Shown here: one piece after another, positions 1 to 10,594 of the stretch
Layout: the number at the start of each line of letters is the position of its first letter
How positions within the stretch are numbered: position 1 is the first letter of the stretch
Origin: Xenorhabdus griffiniae
GTDB taxonomy: Bacteria > Pseudomonadota > Gammaproteobacteria > Enterobacterales > Enterobacteriaceae
DNA: 64,000 nucleotides
Direction: 5' to 3'
Assembly (NCBI RefSeq): GCF_037265215.1
Contig: NZ_CP147737.1
Location: forward strand, 2,946,001-3,010,000
Notes under the pieces: model-generated
The model's input: only the letters and a program-made list of their open reading frames with translations
Databases searched by the model: none
Told to the model about the DNA's origin: nothing
Made by a program: the position numbers and the translations under genes

Positions 1-71
1 GGTAACTAGTAGCTCGCCTCTTTTTTTACTCGCAGCTCTATATTCATGTAAAAAATAATGAGTAAGTTAGA

Positions 72-3000
72 ATGAAAAGAATGTTAATCAACGCAACCCA
101 ACAGGAAGAGTTGCGTGTTGCCCTTGTTGATGGGCAACGTCTTTATGATTTGGATATTGAAAGCCCTGGACACGAGCAGAAAAAGGCAAATATATATAAA
201 GGGAAAATTACCCGAATTGAACCTAGCCTGGAAGCTGCTTTTGTTGATTACGGAGCAGAACGTCATGGTTTCCTTCCCATAAAAGAAATTGCTCGCGAAT
301 ATTTTCCAAGTAATTATCACTCCCATGGACGCCCTAACATTAAGGATATCCTTAAAGAAGGCCAGGAAGTTATCGTTCAGGTTGATAAAGAAGAACGAGG
401 TAACAAAGGGGCAGCTTTAACAACCTTTATTAGTTTGGCTGGCAGTTATTTAGTCCTGATGCCGAATAACCCAAGGGCAGGTGGAATTTCTCGCCGCATT
501 GAGGGTGATGATCGCATCGAATTAAAAGAAGCGCTTTCTTCTCTTGAAGTTCCAGAGGGTATGGGGCTTATCGTTCGCACCGCCGGTGTAGGTAAATCGG
601 CTGAAGCTTTGCAGGGTGACTTGAACTTCCGCCTGAGACATTGGGAAGCCATCAAAAAAGCCGCCGACAGTCATCCCGCCCCCTTCCTGATCCACCAGGA
701 AAGCAATGTTATCGTGCGCGCATTCCGTGATTATCTGCGCCCAGATATTGGGGAAATCTTGATTGACAACCCTAAAATCCTTGATTTGGCACGCCAGCAT
801 ATCACTGCACTGGGACGCCCTGATTTTGCCAGTAAAATCAAACTGTACAGTGGTGAAGTCCCGCTGTTTAGCCATTATCAAATAGAATCGCAAATCGAAT
901 CGGCCTTCCAGCGTGAAGTTCGGTTACCTTCCGGCGGCTCTGTGGTCATTGATACGACGGAAGCTTTAACGGCTATCGATATCAACTCATCTCGTTCAAC
1001 TCGTGGTGGTGATATTGAAGAAACGGCATTTAATACCAACCTGGAAGCAGCTGACGAAATTGCACGCCAATTGCGTCTGCGTGACCTCGGTGGTCTTATT
1101 GTTATCGATTTCATTGATATGACACCAGTGCGTCACCAACGTGAAGTTGAAAACCGGCTGCGTGACGCTGTGCGACAAGATCGCGCTCGTATTCAAATTG
1201 GCCGAATTTCCCGCTTTGGCTTACTGGAGATGTCGCGCCAGCGTTTAAGCCCATCTCTGGGTGAATCCAGCCACCATGTCTGCCCGCGTTGTAGCGGCAC
1301 CGGAACTATTCGTGATAATGAATCACTGTCCCTGTCAATTCTACGTTTAATCGAAGAAGAAGCACTGAAAGAAAACACACATCAGGTTCATGCCATTGTC
1401 CCTGTACAGATCGCTTCTTACTTACTGAATGAAAAACGGCGGGCAGTCAGCGATATTGAGCATCGTCAAGGTGGTGTGGGTGTTGTCATTGTTCCAAATG
1501 ATCAAATGCAAACGCCACATTTCTCTGTCCTACGTGTACGTAAAGGCGAAGAAATTTCAACTTTAAGTTATTTGCTGCCACAGCTGCATGAAGCGGAAAT
1601 GACAAATGTTCAAGACGATGCCCAGCATGAACGCAAACGTCCAGAGCAACCGGCCATTTCAACTTTTGATCTGCCAGCAGCAGAAGCCGCTGCACCGGCA
1701 ACAGCAAAAGTAAAAACAAAAGAGAAAAAAGTAGTCGCTAATAACCCGCAACAAACAGAAAAACCAGGCTTGTTCAGCCGATTCTTCAGTGCCCTGAAAA
1801 AAATGTTCAGTGGTGAAGAAGAGAAACAAACCCAAGAAAAGGGCAAAAAACCGGCTGGCAATGATAATCGCCGCTCATCAGAACGTCGCAACCCACGCCG
1901 TCAGAATCAACGTCGCGAAAGTGAAGCACGTAATAACCGTGAACGTGATGAACAGCGTAAAGGGCGTAATACCCAGCAGAAAAACAATGTTCAGGATAGC
2001 ACTGTGCTGGATAACGAAGCGCGTGAAGCACAGCAGCAACAACGCCGTGAACAACGTGCCGAACGTCAACGTCGTCGTCAGGAAGAAAAACGGCAGCAAC
2101 AGGCTCAGCAGACCATCAATCGACCTGACATTGTCGAAGAAGAAGTTGAAGAGCGTCAGCCAGTCATGCCTCGCCGTCAGCGCCGCCAGCTTGAGCAAAA
2201 AGTACGAATCACTGACGAACTGAAACCAGAAACTAACATTGTAGCCTTACCTGCTGTGATGCCTGAATCTGTATCAGAAAACGCTCATAAAGAGACAAAA
2301 GCGTCTGTACCGGCCGTTATTGATACCCATGTTGAAGCCGCTAACCAACCTGAAATGCCGCAAAATGCAGATTCACAAAACTCTGCACCACAAGCCGCCG
2401 TTTCACAACCAAATAATGAGCAGCAAGACAACATCATGCCGCGTCGTTCCCGCCGCTCCCCACGCCACTTGCGTGTCAGTGGTCAGCGTCGTCGCCGCTA
2501 CCGTGATGAACGTAATCTGTCTCAATCACCAGTACCATTGAACATGGCTGTCGTATCGCCAGAACTGGCATCAGGCAAAGTATGGGTTCGTTATCCTGTT
2601 GCACCTGTGACTATGACTGAACCTGAAATCCTTGCTTCTGTTGATGTGATTAATGAAACGGTTGAAGAAAAAACACTACCTGTACAACAGGAAAAAGTTA
2701 TTCTGGTGCCATCAATCACAGAATCAGCACCAACGACAACAGTACCTCACGTCGAAATAGCAGAACAACAAGACAGCCTCACTCATGATGACAAGGTGAA
2801 ACTTGTTGTTGATAGCGTTTCCATTGCTACACCACTAGAACCGGAATTAGAAAGACCTAACGTTTCGGAACCAGCAAACGTGGAAGCTGTCATCAATCAT
2901 GGTGAAAAACAGTGGTCAGAAATTTTAGGGAATGAAGAGCCACATATCCTAGTTCCACATGAAGCTGAAAAAATGCGCCATACGGTAGAACCCATCATTA

Positions 3001-3308
3001 TGACGTCGATTGTTAAACAGGAACACCATGAAGAACAGCCAACTGTCGCAACGGAAATGTGCCTTAAGGCAGAAGAAGTTAAAGCGGAAAAGAAAACAGT
3101 TGTTGAGTCTTCGATTATCGTGGAAAAAAATCATCACGCTTACTCCCCAATGATGAAGGCGCCAGCACCGGACATGATGACCCAACCTGTGATTATCACT
3201 GAATGGCAACGCCCTGCTTATCCATTCAAAGGTAAAGGTGGTGCGGGTGGACATTCTGCAACCAGTATTGCAACTTCTGCTATGTCTAAACCACAGCCAT
3301 TCGAATAA
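72..3308 (+). CDS. rne: Ribonuclease E
   Basis: Endoribonuclease that starts mRNA decay, processes 9S rRNA and tRNA precursors, and scaffolds the RNA degradosome at the inner membrane. At 1078 aa it matches the family (E. coli 1061). The N-terminal S1 domain (about residues 35-125) is followed by the DNase I-like catalytic domain with metal ligands Asp303 and Asp346, and the Zn-link CPRCSGTG with Cys404 and Cys407. The C-terminal half is the usual disordered scaffold: a membrane-binding amphipathic helix ([16 protein letters not shown]), Gln/Arg-rich stretches, the RNA-binding AR2 segment starting [14 protein letters not shown], and a short conserved tail ending PQPFE as in the PNPase-binding end. 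The ORF opens at the ATG with the conserved [10 protein letters not shown] start. Only the last 71 nt of the 5' leader, which autoregulates rne in E. coli, are visible. Confidence 0.98.
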   Translation: MKRMLINATQQEELRVALVDGQRLYDLDIESPGHEQKKANIYKGKITRIEPSLEAAFVDYGAERHGFLPIKEIAREYFPSNYHSHGRPNIKDILKEGQEVIVQVDKEERGNKGAALTTFISLAGSYLVLMPNNPRAGGISRRIEGDDRIELKEALSSLEVPEGMGLIVRTAGVGKSAEALQGDLNFRLRHWEAIKKAADSHPAPFLIHQESNVIVRAFRDYLRPDIGEILIDNPKILDLARQHITALGRPDFASKIKLYSGEVPLFSHYQIESQIESAFQREVRLPSGGSVVIDTTEALTAIDINSSRSTRGGDIEETAFNTNLEAADEIARQLRLRDLGGLIVIDFIDMTPVRHQREVENRLRDAVRQDRARIQIGRISRFGLLEMSRQRLSPSLGESSHHVCPRCSGTGTIRDNESLSLSILRLIEEEALKENTHQVHAIVPVQIASYLLNEKRRAVSDIEHRQGGVGVVIVPNDQMQTPHFSVLRVRKGEEISTLSYLLPQLHEAEMTNVQDDAQHERKRPEQPAISTFDLPAAEAAAPATAKVKTKEKKVVANNPQQTEKPGLFSRFFSALKKMFSGEEEKQTQEKGKKPAGNDNRRSSERRNPRRQNQRRESEARNNRERDEQRKGRNTQQKNNVQDSTVLDNEAREAQQQQRREQRAERQRRRQEEKRQQQAQQTINRPDIVEEEVEERQPVMPRRQRRQLEQKVRITDELKPETNIVALPAVMPESVSENAHKETKASVPAVIDTHVEAANQPEMPQNADSQNSAPQAAVSQPNNEQQDNIMPRRSRRSPRHLRVSGQRRRRYRDERNLSQSPVPLNMAVVSPELASGKVWVRYPVAPVTMTEPEILASVDVINETVEEKTLPVQQEKVILVPSITESAPTTTVPHVEIAEQQDSLTHDDKVKLVVDSVSIATPLEPELERPNVSEPANVEAVINHGEKQWSEILGNEEPHILVPHEAEKMRHTVEPIIMTSIVKQEHHEEQPTVATEMCLKAEEVKAEKKTVVESSIIVEKNHHAYSPMMKAPAPDMMTQPVIITEWQRPAYPFKGKGGAGGHSATSIATSAMSKPQPFE

Positions 3309-3330
3309 TTGGATACTGTGATTTGAGTTA

Positions 3331-3363
3331 AATGGCTCCTCTGGATTGGGAGCCATTTTTTTA
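3331..3363 (+). terminator. Rho-independent terminator of rne
   Basis: A stem of AATGGCTCC pairing with GGAGCCATT is followed by a T run, 23 bases after the rne stop codon. Confidence 0.85.
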
Positions 3364-3478
3364 CCTTACCTACAACAAAAATGAATTACCCTCATTCCTT
3401 TCAATCATCGATTCCAATAAACTTGGATGGTTATTATTATCATTTAAGATGGTTAATTTTATGGAGAGCTTCCCGTCT

Positions 3479-4111
3479 ATGAAACCCTGGTTGATTTTTG
3501 GTGCTGGAAAAGGTGTTGGACGCCATTTGGTCACTATTGCGCTAAAACAAAACCGCCCTGTCACAGCCTTAATTCGTAATGCACAACAAGCTGCAGAACT
3601 CAGCGCGGCAGGCGTTACTGTAATACTCGGCGACGCTTGTGACAGAGACAGTATAGAAAAAGCGATTGCGCAGGCGGGAGAAAATCCCGTTGTTTTCTCA
3701 ACAATTGGCGGAGGCAATGCTGATCATCATGGAAACATGGCAATAATAGATGCATTGGAACAAGCCCAAATTTCTCGCATGTTATTGGTGACATCCATTG
3801 GGTGTGGTGAAAGTTGGAAGACATTATCAGCACGGGCTAAATCATTATTCGGGCAATCTGTCAGACACAAGTCATTGGCTGAAAGTTACCTGCAAACCAG
3901 CACACTGAATTTTACAATTATCCGTCCCGGTGGTCTTACCGATCAACCTGGCACTGGACATTGCAAACGTTATCAAGAGGAAGTTCATGGCATGGTAAGC
4001 CGAGAAGATGTAGCAAAACAATTAGCACAAATGGCCGAAGATGAACGAACTTACTATCAAACCTATGCCTTAATTGATCCTGAACTCAAACCACATTGGA
4101 ACTCAAACTAA
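3479..4111 (+). CDS. NAD(P)-binding (atypical SDR-like) protein
   Basis: Probable NAD(P)-dependent oxidoreductase or dinucleotide sensor of the NAD(P)H-binding atypical SDR type (210 aa); substrate unknown. The Rossmann fold starts at once with a glycine-rich loop, LIFGAGKGVGRHL, at residues 5-17. Strand ends VILGDA and VVFSTIGGG follow, then LVTSIGCG near the middle and IIRPGGLTD in the C-terminal third, a typical order for this superfamily. The classical YxxxK catalytic pair is not evident. The frame is open from 3332, inside the rne terminator, but ATG 3479 has a GGAGAG ribosome site about 10 nt upstream and begins directly at the Rossmann strand, so I chose it. It stands alone between the rne terminator and the convergent tmaR. 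Confidence 0.75.
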   Translation: MKPWLIFGAGKGVGRHLVTIALKQNRPVTALIRNAQQAAELSAAGVTVILGDACDRDSIEKAIAQAGENPVVFSTIGGGNADHHGNMAIIDALEQAQISRMLLVTSIGCGESWKTLSARAKSLFGQSVRHKSLAESYLQTSTLNFTIIRPGGLTDQPGTGHCKRYQEEVHGMVSREDVAKQLAQMAEDERTYYQTYALIDPELKPHWNSN

Positions 4112-4138
4112 AAAAACAACCACGCCATAAGGCGTGGT
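4112..4138. terminator. Terminator between convergent genes
   Basis: CCACGCC-ATAA-GGCGTGG hairpin. The run of seven A on its left makes a good U tract for transcripts from tmaR on the minus strand, and the hairpin may also stop the plus-strand gene. Confidence 0.8.
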
Positions 4139-4164
4139 CTATCACTTTGTTCAAACAACTAAAA

Positions 4165-4485
4165 CTACTTAACTCCACCATCCATTGTCTTAAGTTTTTT
4201 GGATAACTCACGGCGTTCTTTAGATAACTCGGCATTTTTGATGATATATTCATCAACACGCTCTTCATAATCACTGCGCATATGAGCAATAATGCCTTGA
4301 ATATCTTCAATCGACATTCCTGGCTTTATGTAGTCACTCAGGTTATCAAGCAGAAGTACACGTTTTTGGTTATCTCGGATCTTTTTCTCGTTATCTACAA
4401 TTTCGCGCTGTAATTTATTTTTACGCCGAAATATACGCACAAACTCCAGTACATTTTGGAATGTTGGTTTATTTGTGTTGTCCAT
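4165..4485 (-). CDS. tmaR: PTS system regulator TmaR (YeeX)
   Basis: Small coiled-coil protein (106 aa; E. coli YeeX 109 aa). In E. coli, phosphorylated TmaR clusters at the pole and sequesters enzyme I of the sugar PTS. The sequence shows the conserved [15 protein letters not shown] region (residues 15-29), the block [20 protein letters not shown] (37-56) and a highly charged C-terminal helix. It is monocistronic, convergent with the oxidoreductase-like gene and divergent from sbcB. Confidence 0.95.
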   Translation of the reverse strand: MDNTNKPTFQNVLEFVRIFRRKNKLQREIVDNEKKIRDNQKRVLLLDNLSDYIKPGMSIEDIQGIIAHMRSDYEERVDEYIIKNAELSKERRELSKKLKTMDGGVK

Positions 4486-4846
4486 TTTTTACACCTTTTT
4501 AATCAGACCGATAATTTCTTATGCTAACTACACAATACAATTTCAAGTGGCGCATAGACAAGTCAGTTTCAACAATTTATTGATACAAACTCCCTTTCAG
4601 ATACACATTTCTTAATCAAATTCCTTTTCCCGAACAATAACCACTACTGCCACGGTAAGTTTGAGTTTGGATAGCCATACGAACTACTTCGCTCAAATCT
4701 TGTTATGGTTTACCATGTATGACAACGTAATTTAACGTCATCGAGAATAATCGTTTTTGGTGTGAACGAGATAAATGTGACACCAATGGAAACTTAATTT
4801 ATTGATTAGTCGTAATTAAATTGGCGATAACGGAGAATACACAACC
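4486..4846. other. Intergenic region between tmaR and sbcB
   Basis: About 360 bp between divergent genes that must hold both promoters. I see no ORF, repeat copy or strong hairpin; only the sbcB ribosome site CGGAGAA near 4831 is clear. Confidence 0.5.
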
Positions 4847-6277
4847 TTGAATACCAGTAAAGAAAACCAAAGTTTCTACTTTCATGATTATGAAACCTTT
4901 GGTAAACATCCGGCCTTAGATCGCCCCGCACAATTTGCAGGAGTTCGCACTGACAGTGATTTCAATATCATTGAAGAACCTTTGGTGGTGTATTGTGCTC
5001 CCGCTGACGATTATCTTCCCGATCCTGAAGCTGTTATGATCACAGGAATTACTCCCCAGTTGGCATTGAAAAAAGGCGTTAATGAGGCCCAATTTGCCCG
5101 ACAAATCCATGAAGCATTCAGCAAACCCAATACATGTATTCTTGGGTATAACAACATTCGTTTTGATGACGAAGTCAGCCGAAATATCTTTTATCGTAAC
5201 TTTTACGATCCTTACGCCTATAGCTGGCAAAAAGGCAACTCTCGCTGGGATTTACTCGACGTATTACGTGCCTGCTATGCCTTGCGGCCAGAAGGCATTG
5301 TCTGGCCGGATAATGAAGATGGGTTACCCAGTTTCAAATTAGAGCATCTGACAAAAGCCAATGGCGTTGAGCATACTCATGCCCATGATGCCATGTCCGA
5401 TGTTTATGCCACTATCGCAATGGCAAAGCTGGTGAAAAAAGCTCAACCTAAATTGTTTGATTATTTTTTCCAGTTAAGAAATAAACAGAAAGTCAGTCAT
5501 CAAATTGATATCCCTCAAATGAAGCCTCTGGTTCATGTATCTGGCATGTTTGGGGTTCTGCGCAGCAATGTTAGCCTTGTCGCTCCTTTGGCGTGGCATC
5601 CAAGTAACCGTAATGCGGTTATCATGTGCGATCTGGCTGGTGATATCACCCCACTTTTGGAACTCAGCGCAAATGAATTACGCGAGCGCTTGTATACCCG
5701 ACGGGACGAATTACAACCAGATCAAAGCCCAGTCCCTATTAAACTTGTACACATTAATAAATGCCCAATCATTGCGCCAGAAAATACCTTGCGGCCAAAA
5801 GATGCAGAGCGAGTGGGATTAGATCGCAACCAATGTGAGCAAAATCTGGCTATCTTGCGCAAAAATCCGCAAATCAGGGAGAAAGTCGTTGAACTGTTTT
5901 CTCATCCAGAAGCGTTTCCAGAATCTGATAATGTCGATACTAAGCTCTATAGCGGCTTTTTCAGCGATGCCGACAAAACGGCAATGGAAATCATCCGAGA
6001 AACGTCTCCCCAAAACTTGCCTGCCTTGGATTTAACATTCCAGGATGCCCGCATTACACCGTTGTTATTCCGCTATCGTGCGAGAAACTATCCAGCGACA
6101 TTGGATTATGACGAGCAACAACGTTGGTTACGTCATCGGCAGGATACATTAACCCAGGAAAACATCAGCCAATATCTTGCAGTCATTGAAGAACTTTTTA
6201 TTGAATATCAATCTGATGAAGAAAAGTGTCGCCAGTTAAAAGCACTGGTTGATTATGCAATCCAAATAGCCGGATAA
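4847..6277 (+). CDS. sbcB: Exodeoxyribonuclease I
   Basis: 3'-5' exonuclease on single-stranded DNA, acting in mismatch repair and in control of RecF recombination. 476 aa, the normal length. The DEDDh active site is visible: Asp14 and Glu16 in FHDYETFG, a middle acidic residue in RFDDEVSRN, and His180/Asp185 in HDAMSD. The SH3-like and C-terminal helical domains follow. The start is TTG: no ATG lies near the conserved N-terminus, and CGGAGAA sits about 9 nt upstream of the TTG at 4847. Monocistronic, followed by a short repeat copy and a hairpin shared with dld. Confidence 0.97.
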   Translation: MNTSKENQSFYFHDYETFGKHPALDRPAQFAGVRTDSDFNIIEEPLVVYCAPADDYLPDPEAVMITGITPQLALKKGVNEAQFARQIHEAFSKPNTCILGYNNIRFDDEVSRNIFYRNFYDPYAYSWQKGNSRWDLLDVLRACYALRPEGIVWPDNEDGLPSFKLEHLTKANGVEHTHAHDAMSDVYATIAMAKLVKKAQPKLFDYFFQLRNKQKVSHQIDIPQMKPLVHVSGMFGVLRSNVSLVAPLAWHPSNRNAVIMCDLAGDITPLLELSANELRERLYTRRDELQPDQSPVPIKLVHINKCPIIAPENTLRPKDAERVGLDRNQCEQNLAILRKNPQIREKVVELFSHPEAFPESDNVDTKLYSGFFSDADKTAMEIIRETSPQNLPALDLTFQDARITPLLFRYRARNYPATLDYDEQQRWLRHRQDTLTQENISQYLAVIEELFIEYQSDEEKCRQLKALVDYAIQIAG

Positions 6278-6283
6278 AACCTT

Positions 6284-6343
6284 TATACCAATCTAACTTC
6301 AAGATGTGTGTGGTAAATTACAACTTGAAGTTTAATGCGTATA
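6284..6343. repeat. Palindromic TA-repeat copy 1 (internally deleted)
   Basis: Both ends of the window's repeat family are present (TATACCAATCTAACTTCAAG and the complement of TATACGCATTAAACTTCAAG) but the central GC-rich palindrome is missing, leaving about 60 bp instead of about 105. Confidence 0.85.
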
Positions 6344-6370
6344 TACAGCTACCCAATAGATATTGATAAA

Positions 6371-6403
6371 GAAAAAGACAAACACCAAAGTGTTGTCTTT
6401 TTC
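6371..6403 (-). terminator. Terminator of dld
   Basis: AAAAAGACAAACAC pairs with GTGTTGTCTTTTT around a 4-nt loop. It lies 27 bp beyond the dld stop and may also serve sbcB from the other side. Confidence 0.8.
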
Positions 6404-6429
6404 TACTTTTACTCCATCAGCAAAATACA

Positions 6430-8160
6430 CTAATCATGTGAACGCCCTGTGGTAATCCCCCAATTTTTCAGCTTGGAGGTTTTCCCAATTCCCGGATTTA
6501 AGGCATTAGTTGGATCAATCGCTTGATAGAAATGCTTGAGCTGTGGTTTAGCTTTATACAAGTGACCAACGTTATGTTCGGCAGGGTATTCAGCGCCACG
6601 CTGATGCAAAATTTCCAGCATTTTTGTTTTCAATGCATGGATATCTGTCCCCTTTTTGACAATATAGTCCTGATGGAATACATAGCACATAAAGTGCCCG
6701 TAATATAGCCGATGGACTAATGCTTCATTGATTTCGGCTGGCAAAGCTTCAAGCCATTCACGATCATTACGCCGCAAAGCAATATCCAATGCTAAAATAT
6801 CTTCCACTTCATCGCTGTGAACAGCCTGGTAACGAATAGCGGCTCCTGCAGCTGCAAAACGATGTAAGAATGCCTTCGCCCCTTCTTCTGGAGTACAAGC
6901 AAAATACGCTCCATCCGCCTGCGTAAAGTAATTTTCCAGCCATTCATTCGCCTCTTTTATACCTTCACCTGACATTTTCAGCATTAAGTGATGTTCAAAA
7001 CGATTTCGGTATTCTTTCAAGCGAGTCGGTAAATGGGAGGGTAATAAACGACTCAATCCCTGCATGACACGATCTGTTAAATGTGCGGGTAAAAATGGCA
7101 CCTTACCCAAAATAGTGTCCATCCGTCCTTTCAAATCAAAAAACATTGGCATTTTATCTGTGCCTAGTTTATCAATCATAACAAAGGTGTCTTTTCCATA
7201 TACTTCTGCGATATCAAAGATATCCCGATGCATATACTCGCCCGCGACTGGCAAATACTGAAAGTTTGATAGAATATGACGCCGTAATTCTGTCAACACT
7301 TCGGGTTGGTTAGTGCCGATATAAAAAACCTGTGAAGATGGTTCTGCCGGAAAAGTATCAAGTCGAACAGCAAAAACAACCAACTTACCCGCACAACCAG
7401 AAGCTTCAAACAGCCTGCGCTCATCAGCATTAAACCGTGATGCTGTGTCTGCATCGACATCCCGCACACGCTGTGAGTATTCATGATCAGAAGCGACTCT
7501 GTCACTATGCTGAATATCTTCGGTTCGATAACGTTGCTCTTCCAGACAAGTCAGAATATCTTCCGGTTGATCACCCAACGATATTCCCAAATGGTTAACC
7601 AGTTCAGCTTCTCCCTGCTCATTAACCCTGCCATATAGAGCCATTTCAGTATAAGCTGGCCCACGTTGAACCAAAGATCCCCCTGAGTTATTGCAAATTC
7701 CCCCAATAACGGATGCACCAATACAAGACGAGCCGATAACTGAGTGTGGTTCGCGTCCTAATGGCTTTAATACTTTTTCTAAATGCCACAATGTACTACC
7801 AGGAAATGCAATAACTTGATTTGTTGATGGAAGAACCTGAATTTTATCCATTCGTAATGTACTAATAATAATGATATCGCGATCATAATCATTGCCACTC
7901 GGTGTAGATCCTTCCGTTAATCCAGTATTGGCTGCTTGCATCAAAATAATTTTGTCGGCCTCAACACAGGTTTTAAATACTTTCCACTGCTCTAATAATG
8001 AACCCGGAAATACAACGGCAAGGGCATCCCCTTGTCCAGAACGAAAGCCTTTGCGGTAACGTTCTGTTTTTCGAGGTTCAGTGAGAATATGAGAAAATCC
8101 AACAATATTCGTGAGAGTGGCAATTAATCGCTGATTTTGGGGATTTTTGGCATCATTCAT
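6430..8160 (-). CDS. dld: Quinone-dependent D-lactate dehydrogenase
   Basis: Peripheral inner-membrane FAD enzyme that oxidises D-lactate to pyruvate and passes electrons to ubiquinone. 576 aa against 571 in E. coli. The FAD-binding domain is highly conserved: RYRKGFRSGQGDALAVVFPG near residues 34-53, AANTGLTEGSTPSGNDYDRD near 86-105, and GREPHSVIGSSCIGASVIGG near 144-163. The C-terminal part is the membrane-associated cap domain of the family. Monocistronic, with plaP upstream in the same orientation but separated from dld by plaP's terminator. Confidence 0.97.
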   Translation of the reverse strand: MNDAKNPQNQRLIATLTNIVGFSHILTEPRKTERYRKGFRSGQGDALAVVFPGSLLEQWKVFKTCVEADKIILMQAANTGLTEGSTPSGNDYDRDIIIISTLRMDKIQVLPSTNQVIAFPGSTLWHLEKVLKPLGREPHSVIGSSCIGASVIGGICNNSGGSLVQRGPAYTEMALYGRVNEQGEAELVNHLGISLGDQPEDILTCLEEQRYRTEDIQHSDRVASDHEYSQRVRDVDADTASRFNADERRLFEASGCAGKLVVFAVRLDTFPAEPSSQVFYIGTNQPEVLTELRRHILSNFQYLPVAGEYMHRDIFDIAEVYGKDTFVMIDKLGTDKMPMFFDLKGRMDTILGKVPFLPAHLTDRVMQGLSRLLPSHLPTRLKEYRNRFEHHLMLKMSGEGIKEANEWLENYFTQADGAYFACTPEEGAKAFLHRFAAAGAAIRYQAVHSDEVEDILALDIALRRNDREWLEALPAEINEALVHRLYYGHFMCYVFHQDYIVKKGTDIHALKTKMLEILHQRGAEYPAEHNVGHLYKAKPQLKHFYQAIDPTNALNPGIGKTSKLKNWGITTGRSHD

Positions 8161-8290
8161 AATCGTCTCTTACCTTATTTGAGCCAAACAAACAGGCTCT
8201 TAGTGAAATCAGACACGGCAAATTTTGTTATTATATGATGCTTTTTGGTAAGATTTGTATGATTTATGCTCTCTTTTGTTATTCCAGATA

Positions 8291-8320
8291 AAAAAACAGC
8301 ATCTGACGATGCTGTTTTTT
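8291..8320 (-). terminator. Terminator of plaP
   Basis: AAAAAACAGCATC-TGAC-GATGCTGTTTTTT, a near-perfect hairpin with a U tract on the minus strand, just after the plaP stop. Confidence 0.9.
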
Positions 8321-8348
8321 AGAACAGAATACTGAAATGCTTTCTTAA

Positions 8349-9734
8349 TTATGATTCCGTAAACTGTGGCATTGGTTGGCGGAAGCTACGAGTCAGGAAA
8401 AACATGTAAATAAGACCAATGCTTCCCCAGATCAAGCCTAACTCCATTGAATTTGATTCTAAATTCATCCATAAAACACCCACTGCTGCAGCACCAAGAA
8501 GTGGCAAGATCAAGAAGTTCAGGGTGTCATTCAAAGTATTATTACGGCGTTCACGGATGTAGAATTGAGAAATCACCGATAAATTAACGAACGTAAAGGC
8601 AACCAACGCCCCAAAATTGATCAATGCCGTCGCAGTCACCAGATCCAACCAACACGCTGATAAGGCGATAATACCAACCAATATCACATTAATGGCCGGA
8701 GTACGCCATTTAGGGTGAATATACGCAAATATTTTTTCAGGCAATACGCCATCGCGTCCCATAACATAGAGCAGACGAGATACACCCGCATGTGCAGCCA
8801 TACCAGAAGCCATTACCGTGACACTGGAAAATATGAGAATCACATACTGGAATAACGCACCAGCGACATAAAGAATAATTTCTGGCTGGGAAGCATCTGG
8901 GTTTTTAAACCGAGAAATATCTGGGAAATAAAGCTGTAAGAAATAAGATACAGCAATAAAAATTATACCACCAATTAACGCAGTCAGGAAAATCGCTTTA
9001 GGGACAACTTTACCTGCATTTGGTGTTTCTTCCGACAAAGAGCTAATGCCATCAAACCCAAGAAATGAGAAGCAAAGTATTGTCGCGCCAGTAATCATCG
9101 GAATTAATTGTGCTTCCTCTGATGTAAATGGCTGAATACTCAGTAACGTTCCTGCGCCTTCTCCATTATGAACACCACGGATCATTAACCCAACGAGTAT
9201 CACCATAACAGCAATCTGGACAATAACAACGATGCTATTGATATTAGCAACGACATTGATACCACTCAGATTGATGATTGTCATAAGTGCAGTCAACATG
9301 ACTACAAAGATCCATGGTTCAATACCAGGGAACAAAGCCTGTAGGTAAATCTTTGCCAATAATACATTGATCATCGGCATCAACATATAATCCAGTAAAG
9401 AAGACCAACCCACCATAAATCCAAGATGGGGGCTCATTGATTTTTGTACGTAAGTATAAGCAGAACCCGCCGATGGAAAACGCTTTATTAATTTTCCATA
9501 ACTTAGCGCTGTAAATAAAATCGCAGTTAATGCAATAGCATAAGATGTCGCGACATGCCCACCAGTCAAACCAGAAACAATGCCAAATGTATCAAAAATA
9601 GTCATTGGCTGCAGATAGGCGAGCCCCATCATGACGACTTGAAACAGAGTCAATGTTCTTCTTAGTTGAACGCGGTTGTCAGCACTGGCTTGGTTGATAC
9701 CAAGTGCAGTAGGAGTGGTGGTATTATGCAACAT
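8349..9734 (-). CDS. plaP: Putrescine importer PlaP (APC superfamily)
   Basis: Low-affinity proton-coupled putrescine importer of the inner membrane. 461 aa with about 12 hydrophobic segments. The match to E. coli PlaP (YeeF) is close: [19 protein letters not shown] near residue 28, [20 protein letters not shown] in the first third, and [20 protein letters not shown] in the second half. ATG 9734 has GGGAGG 8 nt upstream. That ribosome site lies in the last codons of a possible leader ORF whose stop codon overlaps the plaP start. Putrescine uptake is linked to swarming and surface motility in related bacteria, so leader control would be plausible here. Confidence 0.94.
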   Translation of the reverse strand: MLHNTTTPTALGINQASADNRVQLRRTLTLFQVVMMGLAYLQPMTIFDTFGIVSGLTGGHVATSYAIALTAILFTALSYGKLIKRFPSAGSAYTYVQKSMSPHLGFMVGWSSLLDYMLMPMINVLLAKIYLQALFPGIEPWIFVVMLTALMTIINLSGINVVANINSIVVIVQIAVMVILVGLMIRGVHNGEGAGTLLSIQPFTSEEAQLIPMITGATILCFSFLGFDGISSLSEETPNAGKVVPKAIFLTALIGGIIFIAVSYFLQLYFPDISRFKNPDASQPEIILYVAGALFQYVILIFSSVTVMASGMAAHAGVSRLLYVMGRDGVLPEKIFAYIHPKWRTPAINVILVGIIALSACWLDLVTATALINFGALVAFTFVNLSVISQFYIRERRNNTLNDTLNFLILPLLGAAAVGVLWMNLESNSMELGLIWGSIGLIYMFFLTRSFRQPMPQFTES

Positions 9735-9936
9735 GAGCGAAGCCTCCCATAACTTCGATTTGGGTACTGATACAACTACTTAATCGATAGTTACTGGGCA
9801 GACTTCGCTTCTGTCTATAAACAGAAAAGAAAGAAGAATTGGTGAACGGTGAATTGACAGAGGGCCGTGCCCCATAGTCATCGTTGCAGCAACGAGCGCC
9901 AATTGGCACAAGTGCAAAAGAGAATAATTGCTCCAT
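9724..9936 (-). CDS. Possible translated leader ORF of plaP
   Basis: A 70-codon ORF with a good ribosome site (GAGGAA about 9 nt before ATG 9936). Its TAA overlaps the second and third plaP codons, the arrangement expected for translational coupling. The product starts [17 protein letters not shown], has no recognisable domain or membrane segment, and is rich in Ser and Arg. I do not recognise it. It may be a regulatory leader peptide whose translation opens or closes the plaP ribosome site, or chance. Conservation of codons in related genomes would decide. Confidence 0.35.
   Translation of the reverse strand: MEQLFSFALVPIGARCCNDDYGARPSVNSPFTNSSFFSVYRQKRSLPSNYRLSSCISTQIEVMGGFAHVA
9736..9809 (-). 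promoter_or_regulatory. RNA structure masking the plaP ribosome site
   Basis: On the minus strand AGCGAAGTC (9801-9809) can pair with GGCTTCGCT (9736-9744), which includes the end of the GGGAGG ribosome site and the spacer before plaP ATG. A competing hairpin, TTCTGT-TTATAG-ACAGAA, overlaps the left arm. The two structures could form a translational switch; this is inferred from sequence only. Confidence 0.4.
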
Positions 9937-10046
9937 ATTTGCATTCCTCAGTACAGCAACCCCATTTCAATTATGGTTGCTTGTGGTCAATATCGATCCG
10001 GAACGAATCCGGCCTCTTGGTGTTGTAAAAAATAATTCAAAGCAAA

Positions 10047-10084
10047 AAAAATAACTGATGCATATTTACGCACCAGTTATTTTT
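10047..10084 (-). terminator. Terminator-like hairpin in the plaP leader
   Basis: Read on the minus strand, AAAATAACTG pairs with CAGTTATTTT and is followed by a T run. It lies about 110 nt upstream of the leader ORF. It may be an attenuator if the plaP promoter is further upstream, or a back-up terminator for the ABC importer operon. Confidence 0.5.
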
Positions 10085-10294
10085 AGTGCACGCATTTTGC
10101 ACTTCAAGTCCAGAAATAGCAAGCGCGATAGCACTAAAAATTTATTATTTTTTACGACACTACAGAGCCTTATGGAGTAGGCTCTTACTGAGTTAGTGCT
10201 GAAACCTAATACCACCAAATCCGTTGATTGGCTTTTGATAAGTTTTTAGCACAGAGGAAAACTATTTGCCATTTAATTATGCTTTTCTGATAGT
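10085..10294. other. Intergenic region upstream of the plaP leader
   Basis: No gene seen. It holds a small hairpin with arms AGAGCC/GGCTCT around 10165-10190 and AT-rich sequence. It probably contains the plaP promoter, which I cannot place. Confidence 0.35.
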
Positions 10295-10338
10295 AAAAAA
10301 AATCATCCCATCATAACAAAATTAATGACGGGATGATT
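10294..10338 (-). terminator. Terminator downstream of the ABC importer operon
   Basis: A 14-bp stem (AATCATCCCATCAT with ATGACGGGATGATT, one wobble) is followed on the minus strand by eight U. Confidence 0.75.
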
Positions 10339-10474
10339 CTATAGGATGTCCAGATGTTAAGTATAATGATTAATATTTATAAAAAAGAGAAATATTAATT
10401 AAAAATAATGATTAATTTATTCCTATTAATGCTACATTTACTAAATTACACTTTAATATTATTAAAGTAATTTA

Positions 10475-10580
10475 TATACACATTAAACTTCAAGTTGCAA
10501 TTTACAACACTCTATGAAACGTGATTTCTCCCCCACTTAGCGGGGAGAAATCACACATATCTTGAAGTTAGATTAGTATA
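10475..10580. repeat. Palindromic TA-repeat copy 2
   Basis: Full-length copy (about 105 bp), from TATACACATTAAACTTCAAG to CTTGAAGTTAGATTAGTATA, with the central CGGGGAGAAA-type palindrome slightly decayed. It lies directly after the stop codon of the importer ATPase gene. Confidence 0.9.
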
Positions 10581-10594
10581 TAGTTTTTATTATT

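Noticed and set aside
1610..2223. Long antisense and alternate-frame ORFs over the rne C-terminal region
   Set aside because: They arise from the low-complexity Gln/Arg/Glu-rich coding sequence of rne and have no domain or ribosome site.
3332..3478. Extended N-terminus for the oxidoreductase-like gene
   Set aside because: The extension starts inside the rne terminator, lacks a ribosome site and is not part of a Rossmann fold.
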